Shown here in pieces: positions 34,601 through 43,070 of a stretch of DNA of 64,000 nt. How positions within the stretch are numbered: position 1 is the stretch's first letter; the number at the start of each line of letters is the position of its first letter. The notes beneath the pieces were generated by a model. The model saw nothing but the letters and a program-made list of their open reading frames with translations, was not told the origin of the DNA and made no database searches. The position numbers were made by a program, and so were the translations under genes. Origin of the DNA: Bacilli bacterium (lineage in GTDB: Bacteria; Bacillota_I; Bacilli_A; RFN20; CAG-826); the NCBI GenBank assembly GCA_017502465.1, contig JAFVUY010000025.1:51846-115845 (forward strand). The letters run 5' to 3'.

Positions 34601-36056
34601 TAATTTCACTAATCTTTTTAGGAAGAGGATATCCAGGATTGATCAAAATATCTAAAGATGAAACAACCATACCTTTTTCAACTTTAACCGCACCGAATTC
34701 AATAATATCGTTATATCTTGAACTTAAACCTGTTGTTTCTAAGTCGAACACTACATAAGTCGAGCGATTAAGAACTCTATCGCTAGGATTCATAACATAC
34801 TTAAGTTCGTCATCGATAACATAGAATTCACAGCCATAAATCATTTTAAGGCCATTTTTCTTCGCGGCTTTTTGAGCGTCAGGGAAGGCTTGAACTACTC
34901 CGTGATCGGTAATCGCTAAAGCGGTGTGACCCATTTGTTTTGCGGATTCGCATAATTTTGAAATAGGGCTAACCGCATCTTGAACTGACATAGGCGAATG
35001 CAAATGTAATTCAACTCTTTTAATTTCTGAATAATCTTTACGAGGTTCATCAGGTGGAAGAAGGTCAACATAATGGCCCCTAACCATTAATTGCTTTGTG
35101 TAATCATCGACATAAGCAACACCTCTAATACGAACATTAACTCCGCGAGACAAATTCTTTAATAGTTCGTCATGGTTTTGGTTTTGTGATAGGACAACAA
35201 ATATCGCACCCATCGCATCATCGTTAACACCTAAAGTTATTTTCTTCTTTTGAGAAAATTCTTTGATTTCAATAGAGAATATTTTACCAGTAAAATCAAT
35301 AGAGCCAGAATTGGAGTCAATTGTATCAATTAAATCTATTGGAACGTAGTTTCCTCTTTTATTTAGTCTTGCTCTCTCTCTTTCTTTTTTCATTTGAGCT
35401 TGGTTACGCTTCATAAGATCGAGCAAAGTATTTTGATCGTTTTCTAATTCTTTTAAATGTTCTTCTTCAATAATTTTTTTAATGTCTTGTTTTTGTTCGA
35501 CCTCCTCTTCTTTTACGTCGTCTTCTTTGATTGCTTCTTCTGCAATTGAGGTAGCTTCTTTTGTAATTTTGTTAAACGCACGTTTAGAGATTTTAATTTC
35601 TTCGGTTTCTTGAACTTCTTTAACTTCGCTAGTTAATGAGAATTCATAACAAAGAAAATCTAAGAAAGACATGAAGTCTTTTAAGATAGGGGAAAGTCTT
35701 TTCTCTTCCTCTTCACCCATATAAACAACATGAATGATATATTCGCTTATTTCTAAGTTAATATTTGAAGGAATGTGATAAATGGTTTGATACCAATCTT
35801 TAAATAAAGATTGAACATCATCTCCAGTTGGTCTATTGATGTAAGAAAAACGAATAGAGTATGGGTAAGTTATTGTTGCCAAACCATCTTGGAATTGTCT
35901 TAATAAGTAATAATCCCAAGGTGTATTTTTAACAATCACCATATCTAGTTGGTCTTTTTTAAAACGGTTTTTTCCAAGCATATCAAAATCAATGTCAAAA
36001 TCATCGACATTAAAAATTCCGATACTATTTAAAAAACGAACCATTTTATCTTGCAT
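31617..36056 (-). CDS. polC: DNA polymerase III alpha subunit, PolC type
   Basis: I start at the ATG at 36056, with AGGTGG seven bases before it; a GTG at 36065 is possible. The product is about 1479 residues, standard for PolC. In order: an N-terminal domain, an OB fold (about 245-335), a PHP domain opening VELHLHSPMS and continuing ITDHGV, an inserted 3'-5' exonuclease with FDLETTG, SHNAEFD and HRADYD, then the Cys4 finger CPKCKH and CPICG, and the palm with TPDIDLN and LKLDMLGHVD. It is the main replicative polymerase of low-GC Firmicutes. It follows rseP directly; proS, often found between them, is absent. Confidence 0.97.
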   Translation of the reverse strand: MQDKMVRFLNSIGIFNVDDFDIDFDMLGKNRFKKDQLDMVIVKNTPWDYYLLRQFQDGLATITYPYSIRFSYINRPTGDDVQSLFKDWYQTIYHIPSNINLEISEYIIHVVYMGEEEEKRLSPILKDFMSFLDFLCYEFSLTSEVKEVQETEEIKISKRAFNKITKEATSIAEEAIKEDDVKEEEVEQKQDIKKIIEEEHLKELENDQNTLLDLMKRNQAQMKKERERARLNKRGNYVPIDLIDTIDSNSGSIDFTGKIFSIEIKEFSQKKKITLGVNDDAMGAIFVVLSQNQNHDELLKNLSRGVNVRIRGVAYVDDYTKQLMVRGHYVDLLPPDEPRKDYSEIKRVELHLHSPMSVQDAVSPISKLCESAKQMGHTALAITDHGVVQAFPDAQKAAKKNGLKMIYGCEFYVIDDELKYVMNPSDRVLNRSTYVVFDLETTGLSSRYNDIIEFGAVKVEKGMVVSSLDILINPGYPLPKKISEITDITDGMLKNKPTLEEVLPKIIEFIGDSILISHNAEFDVGFLQEALKKHGYEKMNNPVIDTLALSRYLFPEARRHNLGALCRNMEVRYDEESAHRADYDASVLNSVWQPMLALLTKDNLKMTHAQLADLKTPKSLLKHIRPFHVVALVKTKEGLKNLYKLVSLSHCEYYADGPRVPRRELIKHREGLLLGSACFNGEVFNTLRYYNEERLKEVMSFYDYIEVQPKSNYSYLVNIGDIESDSQLETMVKDLVKAADDINKIVVATGDVHYCEPEDKIFRDVYISSKAVGGIPHPLMPYAREHGKFGEFENPDQHLRTTDEMLCDFDFLGEEKAYEIVVKNTNIVADMIDSIVPVPNNKLFTPKIENCEQILTDMCFNKAKELYGDPVPELIRKRLEVELDGIINNGYSVIYYIAHKIVKKAEDDGFLVGSRGSVGSSFVATMASITEVNPLPPHYRCPKCKHLEWTSETHPDIKSGYDLPNKKCPICGTELVHDGQNIPFETFLGFHADKTPDIDLNFPGDYQAIAHEYTKELLGADNVFRAGTIETVAEKTAFGFARGYLERSGLNPDEVSRAKVAFLAAGCVDVKRTTGQHPGGIVVIPDYCEVNDFTPIQYPADEVNASWKTTHFDFHSIDETVLKLDMLGHVDPMALKMMADLTGIDVKTIPMNDPKVLSLFSSNKALGLKRNYLAQQTGAMAIPEFGTNFVRGILNDTLPTTFSELVIISGLSHGTDVWNGNAEQLIHDGICTLPEVIGCRDDIMTYLISKGLPSQVAFQIMEEVRRGKGVRPEYEEIMLANKVPEYYIKSCKLIKYMFPKGHATAYVMMAIRVGYFKVYYPLEFYATYFSVRAKKYDIQTMIKGESAIIEKLDSFKLRSRTKGESLSAIEEEINKTLNIAIEMVQRGYTFSNIDIEKSDATKFVVDHENKCLIPPFTTLDGLGESAAISVVEARKEREFYSIEDLLARTKLNNTNVKDLKELGVLKGLPESDQLSLFDF

Positions 36057-36065
36057 AAATACCAC

Positions 36066-37370
36066 CTAGAATAAACCAAAAATATCTTTTATAACAATTA
36101 GGATCATTAATCCGAAAAGCAAAACCATTCCAACAAATGAGGCGATACTCTTTGCTTTTTCAGGAAGTTTTTTACGGGTAATACCCTCGATCGCAAGCAC
36201 TAATAGGTGCCAGCCATCTAAACCTGGAAATGGGATTAAATTAAATATTGCTAAGTTAACAGAAATAATAGCCCAAAGTTGGATAAAATATGAAGCACCG
36301 AAGTTTTGAAGTGTAGATGTGCTTTCTGTAAAGATAGCGATTGGCCCTCCAACACTATCCCAGCCTTTACCAACAAATAAACCACCTAACGCTTCAAAAA
36401 TCATAACGGAAGATTTTCCAAAATCTTTTCCGGTCTCGCTGATTGCTTGACCAAAATTATTCCAATATGTATATAAATACATTTGAACACCGCTATCTTC
36501 TAGAGTAACTGTCTTTCCTTCTACTTCACTATCTAAATGGATGCTATAACCTTTAATGTCAGTAGCGATTTCATCTTCTCCATAGGAGCAAGTAGTAAGA
36601 GTGAAATCGAGTGAAAGTATTGCTTTTTCACTTGAAGAAGCATTAATTTTAACTTCGTTCATGTAATTGATTTCATTATCTTCGATTGGGAAATAACGGA
36701 ATAAGTCTACATAATCACGATTTTTAAAAGTTGCTTTTGATGTATCGATGATGACTGCAACAGTTAGATTTGTTCCGTCTTCATAAGTAATAATTCCATC
36801 TTTAGAAACGATATAAAAACCATTCGCTCCAGCGACATTTGCTTCTTCGCTTAAATTATTAATATCGTTCCAACCAACATATAAAGTTGTATATGGGTTT
36901 TCTACATCTACCACTAATCCCGCGGTAGACGCAGGAGAATTATCAATAACATCAAAGTGTGACAAATATAATTGTTTTTGTTCAAAACAGCTATTAGAGA
37001 TAAAAAATAAAACTAAAGCAAGGACAGCGTTGAGGAAAACTCCTGCTGCCATAATGATTGCTTTTTTCCATTTCTTAACATTTGCTAATGAACGTTTAGG
37101 ATCAATGTTTTCAACACCATCAGGGAGTTCACTTGTATCATTTTCGTTTTCACCATACATAGAAACATATCCACCAAAAGGAATGCTTCTAATTGCGATA
37201 TAGGTTTCTCCTCTTTTTCTTTTCTTACGGAAAAGTGCAGGACCAAATCCTACAGAAAATTCAAAGCAATATACTCCGAATGCTTTTGCAGCGGCTAAAT
37301 GTCCTAATTCGTGAATAACAACTAAGACACTAAGACACAAGACGAATAATAATATATGTAAAATTATCAA
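36066..37370 (-). CDS. rseP: site-2 (RIP) metalloprotease RseP
   Basis: The product is 434 residues. The first membrane segment carries the zinc motif HELGH (in VVIHELGHLAAAKAFG), and the second metal site is in NLIPFPGLDGWHLL near the end. A large extracytoplasmic part of about 200 residues lies between, in the place of the PDZ domain. It cleaves membrane-bound substrates such as anti-sigma factors and leftover signal peptides. Its start overlaps the dxr stop by four bases. Confidence 0.93.
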   Translation of the reverse strand: MIILHILLFVLCLSVLVVIHELGHLAAAKAFGVYCFEFSVGFGPALFRKKRKRGETYIAIRSIPFGGYVSMYGENENDTSELPDGVENIDPKRSLANVKKWKKAIIMAAGVFLNAVLALVLFFISNSCFEQKQLYLSHFDVIDNSPASTAGLVVDVENPYTTLYVGWNDINNLSEEANVAGANGFYIVSKDGIITYEDGTNLTVAVIIDTSKATFKNRDYVDLFRYFPIEDNEINYMNEVKINASSSEKAILSLDFTLTTCSYGEDEIATDIKGYSIHLDSEVEGKTVTLEDSGVQMYLYTYWNNFGQAISETGKDFGKSSVMIFEALGGLFVGKGWDSVGGPIAIFTESTSTLQNFGASYFIQLWAIISVNLAIFNLIPFPGLDGWHLLVLAIEGITRKKLPEKAKSIASFVGMVLLFGLMILIVIKDIFGLF

Positions 37371-38527
37371 TTTTTATTCCTCCTTAAGTTATTAATATAA
37401 CTAATCGTTTCAATTCTAATCAATTTATCTACCTCAATAATATGCTCTAAGGTAGGATTTTTCGTATTTATATGTCGATGCATCATCTCATCGATAACCT
37501 TTTCGATTTCAAGAAATGATATTTCATCATTTAAGAAAGCGTTAACCGCGACTTCGTTCGATGCATTTAAAACCGCTCCATAGGTACCTTGATGTTCAAT
37601 AACCACCTTAGCCCATTTTACTAATGGATATCTTTTCATATCAAAGGTATGAAAATGATATTCACCGGTTTGATTTAAATTATAAGCGATATAGGTCGAA
37701 TAATCTATTTGTTTCTTAAACAAAGCATATTCAATTGCATCTCTCATATCTGGTTTAGAAATATCTAGACGATAATATCCGTCTTTATATTTCACACCTC
37801 CATGAACATGACTCTCATCATGAAGAATTACCTCTATATCGTCAAATGAATAATTAAACAAATAATAAGCTTCAATGATTTCAAAACATTTATTCATCAT
37901 AGATGCAGAGTCAATTGTTATTTTATTACCCATTTTCCAAGTTGGGTGATTAAGTGCATCTTCTTTAGTCACTTCTTTTAGTTGTTCTCTATTTAAATGT
38001 CTAAAAGCTCCTCCTGATGCAGTAATGAGTATTTTTTCAACATTTTGATTATCTACACCTAAACATTTGCTAATCGCGACATGTTCAGAATCAATTGGAT
38101 ATAATTGCCCAAAACCTTCCGCTAATAAATGATTAATAATTTGTCCCCCAACCACTAAACTTTCTTTGTTTGCGAGGGCGAGAGTTTTGTTGAGTTTTAA
38201 AATTTTAACACTGGGAACTAGTCCAACAAATCCCACTAAAGCGTTAACTGCCATATCAAAAGAAGATTCTTCGATAAGTTTAATTAGTCCTAAATCTCCA
38301 AAATAGAAATTAATATCTTTATACTTGTCTTTGAAAGACAAATAATCGTTTTCATTTTTAAGACAGATGTGTTTTACATTTTTAAATTCTTTGATTAATT
38401 CGTCTACTACTTCGACTCTTTCGCCAACAGAAAAAGAAGTAAGTGTAAAAATATTTTTATGTTTTCTAATCACATCAAGAGTTTGTTTTCCAATGCTACC
38501 TGATGCTCCTAAAATTAATAAATTCAT
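37367..38527 (-). CDS. dxr: 1-deoxy-D-xylulose 5-phosphate reductoisomerase
   Basis: The product is 386 residues. The NADPH site is LGASGSIGKQTLDVI at the start. ALANKESLVVGG, PIDSEHVAI and ITASGGAFR hold the catalytic and metal-binding residues, and SASMMNKCFEIIEAYYLF follows. It makes methylerythritol phosphate, the second step of the MEP route to isoprenoids. With ispD at 61435 it shows that the host makes isoprenoids by this route. Confidence 0.96.
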   Translation of the reverse strand: MNLLILGASGSIGKQTLDVIRKHKNIFTLTSFSVGERVEVVDELIKEFKNVKHICLKNENDYLSFKDKYKDINFYFGDLGLIKLIEESSFDMAVNALVGFVGLVPSVKILKLNKTLALANKESLVVGGQIINHLLAEGFGQLYPIDSEHVAISKCLGVDNQNVEKILITASGGAFRHLNREQLKEVTKEDALNHPTWKMGNKITIDSASMMNKCFEIIEAYYLFNYSFDDIEVILHDESHVHGGVKYKDGYYRLDISKPDMRDAIEYALFKKQIDYSTYIAYNLNQTGEYHFHTFDMKRYPLVKWAKVVIEHQGTYGAVLNASNEVAVNAFLNDEISFLEIEKVIDEMMHRHINTKNPTLEHIIEVDKLIRIETISYINNLRRNKN

Positions 38528-38529
38528 AA

Positions 38530-39561
38530 TTAGAACAGTGGGTTTCCACCAGGATAACTATATGTAACAGAAAGAATAAAGCAAATAAAGATCGAGGAGA
38601 AAATAGCAGAGAAAATTAAAGAATCTACCCGGTCAAGAACTCCTCCGTGTCCAGGGATTAATTTACCAAAATCTTTGATTTCATAATAACGTTTTAAAGA
38701 TGAGAAGGTGAAATCCCCAAGGGTTGAAAAAAGTGGAATCAATAAAGATAAAGATAAAATAAAATACCAGTTTTCAACATCTAATTTTTGTAAAACTGGA
38801 TGTCCTCCTAACGCTAAGAAAAAGGCAAAGCAGAAAGAGAAAATCGTGGAAATAATAATTCCACCGAAAAATCCTTCCCATGTCTTTTTAGGAGAGATGC
38901 GTGGATTAATCTTGTTTTTACCAAAGAAAACACCAACAAAATAGGCTCCAATATCGGTCATAAATGTTGCTAAAGCAACATATACTGCAAGTGATGATGA
39001 TTCAAAATTTTTAAAAAATGAGAAATAATTATTATCAGCTTCGTTTAATAAAACGAATTTTTCATATAAAGGGATATAGCGAAGATAAAGCATTGATTGG
39101 AAACCAAGTCCTACAACGATTCCAATTGCAAAAACAAAACATGCGTCTCTAACTGAGAAATTCGCGTCAGCGACAACTAACCAGAAAAGAGCGAAGAACG
39201 CTACAACAACAATAAATATGGACAAATAAATGGAATTGAACCCACCATATATGTGCCAACCTTCATGATCAAGTTTAGAAGTGAGTTGTCTTAATAAAGG
39301 CCAGAATGTTAAACAAATAATTAATATTACTGAAACAACATATAACCAAACAGAATGCTTTGGTTTCGCGCATCTAATAATTTCATAAGTTGCGACAAAA
39401 ACAAAAAATAAAACCAAAAGAGCAAAAAGCCAATCTCCAAATAAAATACATGGAATTGCAACAGCTAGAGCAACAATTGAGGAGATGATTCTAACTTTCA
39501 AAGAAAGTTTTGTTTCTTTATTTATTCTATTAAAAGTAATTGTTTCTCTTTTTTTATTCAT
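38530..39561 (-). CDS. cdsA: phosphatidate cytidylyltransferase
   Basis: The product is 343 residues with eight to nine membrane segments. The signature sits near the C-terminus: SPKKTWEGFFGGI and LGDFTFSSLKRYYEIKDFGKLIPGHGGVLDRVDS (given in parts), which is the CdsA family motif. It makes CDP-diacylglycerol for membrane phospholipids. In Bacillus uppS lies between frr and cdsA; here only a 95-base spacer with a terminator is found. Confidence 0.95.
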   Translation of the reverse strand: MNKKRETITFNRINKETKLSLKVRIISSIVALAVAIPCILFGDWLFALLVLFFVFVATYEIIRCAKPKHSVWLYVVSVILIICLTFWPLLRQLTSKLDHEGWHIYGGFNSIYLSIFIVVVAFFALFWLVVADANFSVRDACFVFAIGIVVGLGFQSMLYLRYIPLYEKFVLLNEADNNYFSFFKNFESSSLAVYVALATFMTDIGAYFVGVFFGKNKINPRISPKKTWEGFFGGIIISTIFSFCFAFFLALGGHPVLQKLDVENWYFILSLSLLIPLFSTLGDFTFSSLKRYYEIKDFGKLIPGHGGVLDRVDSLIFSAIFSSIFICFILSVTYSYPGGNPLF

Positions 39562-39627
39562 TTCAAAACCTCTATACCCTTAATTTAAGTATAAAGTCTA
39601 TTTATTTTTTTGTATATAAAAAAATAT

Positions 39628-39652
39628 AAAAAAAGCGACGCTTAGGTCGCTT
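39628..39652 (-). terminator. terminator after frr
   Basis: Arms AAGCGAC (39633-39639) and GTCGCTT (39646-39652) with a 6-base loop are followed on the minus strand by TTTTTTT. It splits the cluster between frr and cdsA, where uppS is missing. Confidence 0.85.
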
Positions 39653-39655
39653 TAG

Positions 39656-40201
39656 TTAGACGGTCATAATTTCTTTTTCTTTTTCAGAAACGATAACGTC
39701 AATTTTTTTACTCATTTCATCAGTGACTTTTTGGATGTCATCTTGAACTCTTTTTTGGTAGTCTTCAGACATTTCTTCATCCATCTTCACTAAATCCATA
39801 TAATCTCTACGAATATTACGAATGGAAATCTTTGCTTCTTCTCCGTATTTTTTCGCTTGTTTAACGATATCTCTACGACGATCTTCTGTTAATGCAGGAA
39901 TGATTAATCTGACACATGTTCCTTCATTAATTGGGTTGATACCCAAATCAGAAGCGTTAATCGCACTGACGATAGATTTTACATCGTTTTTATCGTAAGG
40001 CTTAATTAATAATTGACGTGGTTCTGGAATAGAAATTGAAGCTATTTGATTAATTGGTGTTGGTGAACCATAATAATCAACATCAATTCCGGATAACATT
40101 TGAGCGTTCGCTCTTCCTGTGCGCAATGTTGAAAGTGAACTTTTTAATGATTCAATACTTTTGCCCATTCTTTCTTGAGCATCTAATGCAATAGCGTCCA
40201 T
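39656..40201 (-). CDS. frr: ribosome recycling factor
   Basis: The product is 181 residues, near the usual 185. It has LSTLRTGRANAQML, a DYYGSPTPINQIASIS block and LTEDRRRDIVKQAKKYGEEAK, the well-known features of ribosome recycling factor, which with EF-G splits post-termination ribosomes. It follows pyrH after three bases. Confidence 0.97.
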   Translation of the reverse strand: MDAIALDAQERMGKSIESLKSSLSTLRTGRANAQMLSGIDVDYYGSPTPINQIASISIPEPRQLLIKPYDKNDVKSIVSAINASDLGINPINEGTCVRLIIPALTEDRRRDIVKQAKKYGEEAKISIRNIRRDYMDLVKMDEEMSEDYQKRVQDDIQKVTDEMSKKIDVIVSEKEKEIMTV

Positions 40202-40204
40202 AAT

Positions 40205-40927
40205 TTATTTTCCTTTCTTACAAACACTTCCGACATCTTCTCCTTTTGCGATTTTTTCAAAGTTAGCAAAATCAGACATAGAGAATATGCGGATATCGAT
40301 ATCTTTATCTAATAATAATTCTATCGCAGAAAGGTCCATAACTTGAAGTTTTAATTCTAAAATTTCATTATATGTAATTTCTTTGATAAATTTGGCGTGT
40401 GGGTTTTTGTTTGGATCATCATCATATAAACCATCAACACCGTTTTTCGCCATAAATATGGCGTCACAGCCAACTTCAATCGCTCTTAATGTTGCAGCGG
40501 TGTCTGTGGTAAAGAATGGCTTTCCAGTTCCTCCTGCAAGGAATGTAACCTTTCCTTCGCTTAATGATTTAATTGCGTCATCTTTGTCATAAAGTTTAAC
40601 AACTCCTTCAATCGGAGAGATTGGTGAGTAAACAACAGATTCAATGCCATTATTTCTTAAAGCAGAAGCAATTGAAATAGCGTTAATCATTGTTCCAAGC
40701 ATTCCCATGAAATCTGCGGGAATTCTTTCTAAACCTAATTCAGCCGCCATTTTGCCTCTATAAATATTGCCTGCACCAACAACGATTGCGATTTCTATTC
40801 CATTATTGTGAAGAAGGGTGATGGCTTTTAAAATGTGCTTAAAACTTCCTTCTCCAAAAATTGAATTTGGATTGCTTTCTTTTAAGGCTTCCCCACTTAA
40901 TTTGAGTAAGATTCTTTTATATTTCAT
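40205..40927 (-). CDS. pyrH: uridylate kinase
   Basis: I start at the ATG at 40927, preceded by GGAGG; a longer frame uses a TTG inside that ribosome site. The product is 240 residues. ILLKLSGEAL near the start, VVGAGNIYRG, and TFLAGGTGKPFFTTDTAA are the family motifs of bacterial UMP kinase. It phosphorylates UMP to UDP. It lies between tsf and frr, as in Bacillus. Confidence 0.97.
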   Translation of the reverse strand: MKYKRILLKLSGEALKESNPNSIFGEGSFKHILKAITLLHNNGIEIAIVVGAGNIYRGKMAAELGLERIPADFMGMLGTMINAISIASALRNNGIESVVYSPISPIEGVVKLYDKDDAIKSLSEGKVTFLAGGTGKPFFTTDTAATLRAIEVGCDAIFMAKNGVDGLYDDDPNKNPHAKFIKEITYNEILELKLQVMDLSAIELLLDKDIDIRIFSMSDFANFEKIAKGEDVGSVCKKGK

Positions 40928-40943
40928 ACTTACCTCCAAGAGT

Positions 40944-40976
40944 AGAAAAAAAGAAACACAAAAGTGTTCCTTTTTA
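40944..40976 (-). terminator. terminator or attenuator between tsf and pyrH
   Basis: On the minus strand GGAACAC and GTGTTTC pair (one G-T) with loop TTTT, followed by CTTTTTTT. It lies directly after the tsf stop codon and would set a lower level for pyrH and frr than for rpsB and tsf. Confidence 0.75.
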
Positions 40977-40986
40977 TTTTAGTTAA

Positions 40987-41862
40987 TTATTTAACTTGGG
41001 ACATAACTTCGGATGCGAAGTCGTCTTGTCTTTTTTCAATGCCTTCACCAACTTGGTAACGAACAAATGTGAGAAGTTCGATACCTTTTTCTTTGAGGAA
41101 TTGACCAACTGTTTTGGAGTCATCCATTAAGAATGGTTGATGTTCAAGTGTTGTTTCTGCGAAGATTTTCTTAACTTTTCCATCAAGGATTTTAGAGAGA
41201 ACTTCTGCAGGTTTGTTGCATAATTTTTCATCAGTTTTTGCAGCTTCTGTTTGAATTGCTTTTTCGTGTGCAATAACTTCTGCTGGGATATCGCATTCTT
41301 TTGCGTAAACTGGGTTATTAGCAGCGATGTGCATTGCTAATTGTTTTGCAATATCAGCGTCTTCTTTATTGATTTTAACTAAGACAGCGATTTTGCCACC
41401 GTTATGGATGTAAGAACCGACTAATTCGCCTTCACCTTGTTCGAGAACTTGGAATCTACGAAGATCAAATTTTTCACCCATTTTAACAGTTGCGTCAACA
41501 AATAATGCTTCTGTAGCTGCTTTTGCTTCTTCAACTGTTTGGCAGTTGTTTTTAAGGATTAAGTCTGCGCATTCTTCACATAATTCACGGAATGCATCTC
41601 CTTTGGAGACGAAGTCTGTTTCACAGTTAACTTCGAGAACGATTGTTCTGCCACAGCAAGAGCATGTTTTGACAACTGCTAAGCCTTCAGCAGCAATACG
41701 TGATGCTTTTTTAGCGGCTTTTGCTAAACCTTTTTCACGTAACCAGTCGTGTGCTTTTTCTAAATCGCAATCATTGGCGAGCAATGCACCTTTGCAGTCC
41801 ATTAAGCCGGCGCCTGTGCGATCACGTAAGATTTTGATTAATTCAATTAAATTGTTTCCCAT
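40987..41862 (-). CDS. tsf: elongation factor Ts
   Basis: The product is 291 residues. The TDFV motif is present (VNCETDFVSKGDAF), as is the N-terminal LRDRTGAGLMDCKGAL. It is the guanine nucleotide exchange factor of EF-Tu. A Cys-rich stretch, KTCSCCGR, at about 66-73, is a small local variation. The start codon overlaps the rpsB stop (TAATG), and GGAG within rpsB serves as its ribosome site. Confidence 0.97.
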   Translation of the reverse strand: MGNNLIELIKILRDRTGAGLMDCKGALLANDCDLEKAHDWLREKGLAKAAKKASRIAAEGLAVVKTCSCCGRTIVLEVNCETDFVSKGDAFRELCEECADLILKNNCQTVEEAKAATEALFVDATVKMGEKFDLRRFQVLEQGEGELVGSYIHNGGKIAVLVKINKEDADIAKQLAMHIAANNPVYAKECDIPAEVIAHEKAIQTEAAKTDEKLCNKPAEVLSKILDGKVKKIFAETTLEHQPFLMDDSKTVGQFLKEKGIELLTFVRYQVGEGIEKRQDDFASEVMSQVK

Positions 41863-42911
41863 TATTTTGTTTCTCCTTCAGTTGTGGTTGTTTCTGCAGG
41901 AACTTCTTCAGTTTTTGGTTTTCTTGGTTTGCGGGCTTTTGGTGCTTTGTTTTCACCTTCACCTTTTTCTTGGTTGCGAGCAGCTCTTTCAGCTTGTTCT
42001 TTTTCATAAGCTTCTTGACGTGCAGCTCTTTCAGCGCGAATTCTTGCTAATTTTTCAGAGTTTTCTTTGTCTGTTTGACGAATAACATCTTTCATTGTAA
42101 CGGATTCGCCTTCATCTTTGACGTAAGCAACAACTGGGATACCACCTTTGCTTTCGACAACTGCGTCTGCCATAACTGCTAAGATTAATGCGACAGAACG
42201 AATTGCATCGTCGTTTGCTGGAATGACATAGTCAACCATATCTGGATCACAGTTTGTATCGATGATACCAAAGACTGGAATGTGTAATTTTCTTGCTTCC
42301 GCAATAGCGTTGTGTTCAATACGTGGATCGATAACAAAGAGAGCGTTTGGAACTTTTCTCATTTCTTTGATACCGTTTAAGTTCTTTGTTAATTTTTCTT
42401 TTTCTTTTCTTAATTGAGCAGCTTCTTGTTTTGGTAATAAATCAAGTTCACCTTCTTCATCACGTCTTTCAAGTTCTTTTAAGAATCTAATACGTGTTTG
42501 AATGGTTTTGAAGTTTGTTAATGTACCACCTAACCAACGGTTTGTGATATAGAATGAACCAGAACGTAAAGCTTCTGCTTCAACTGCTTCTTGGCATTGT
42601 TTTTTAGTGCCAACGAATAAGACTTTTCCGCCTTTATCAACGATTTCTTTTAATGCTTTGTAAGCAACTTCGATAGCTGTAACTGTTTGAGCTAAATCGA
42701 TGATGTGGACAGAGTTGCGAGCTCCATAGATGTATTTTTTCATCTTTGGATTCCAACGACGTGTTTGATGACCGAAGTGTGCGCCAGCTTCTAATAATTT
42801 TCTCATTGTGATGACTGGTGCATCAGGATCATGCATAGCTGCTTCCATTGGGTTGGCAGCAACTTCTTCGCTAACCGCTTCAGTAGCGACTACTTTTGTT
42901 TCTTCACTCAT
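41862..42911 (-). CDS. rpsB: 30S ribosomal protein S2 with extended charged C-terminus
   Basis: The product is 349 residues against the usual 230-260. The S2 core (about 30-265) has [36 protein letters not shown] and [15 protein letters not shown]. Beyond it is an 80-residue tail rich in Glu, Ala, Arg and Lys, probably coiled coil and then disordered ([20 protein letters not shown]). The N-terminus also has an additional 25 or so residues. Long S2 tails occur in Mollicutes-related groups. AAGGAGG precedes the start; a structured leader lies upstream. Confidence 0.96.
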   Translation of the reverse strand: MSEETKVVATEAVSEEVAANPMEAAMHDPDAPVITMRKLLEAGAHFGHQTRRWNPKMKKYIYGARNSVHIIDLAQTVTAIEVAYKALKEIVDKGGKVLFVGTKKQCQEAVEAEALRSGSFYITNRWLGGTLTNFKTIQTRIRFLKELERRDEEGELDLLPKQEAAQLRKEKEKLTKNLNGIKEMRKVPNALFVIDPRIEHNAIAEARKLHIPVFGIIDTNCDPDMVDYVIPANDDAIRSVALILAVMADAVVESKGGIPVVAYVKDEGESVTMKDVIRQTDKENSEKLARIRAERAARQEAYEKEQAERAARNQEKGEGENKAPKARKPRKPKTEEVPAETTTTEGETK

Positions 42912-43034
42912 TTTGAGAGCCTCCTTATGTTTTTTCCTCCATCATTTCTAACGCTTTGCCACACCTACCCGCAGGTTGTGCACAACGGAAAGCGAATCCA
43001 TGATGTGTGTATTCTGCATAAACGCAGCGTGCAT
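42912..43034 (-). promoter_or_regulatory. structured rpsB leader
   Basis: The leader contains CGCTTT and AAAGCG as outer arms around an inner stem CACAACCT and AGGTGTG with loop GCGGGT, just upstream of the rpsB ribosome site. Such leaders often bind the ribosomal protein they precede. This is a candidate S2 autoregulatory RNA. Confidence 0.5.
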
Positions 43035-43063
43035 ATTCTAACACGCACACATTTAATGAGCAA
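43035..43063 (-). promoter_or_regulatory. promoter of rpsB-tsf
   Basis: On the minus strand TTGCTC (43058-43063), a 17-base spacer and an extended -10 TGTTAGAAT (hexamer TAGAAT at 43035-43040). Confidence 0.65.
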
Positions 43064-43070
43064 GTAAAGT

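Noticed and set aside
41546..42085. Plus-strand open frame of 179 codons across tsf and rpsB
   Set aside because: It is antisense to two certain genes and begins without a ribosome site.
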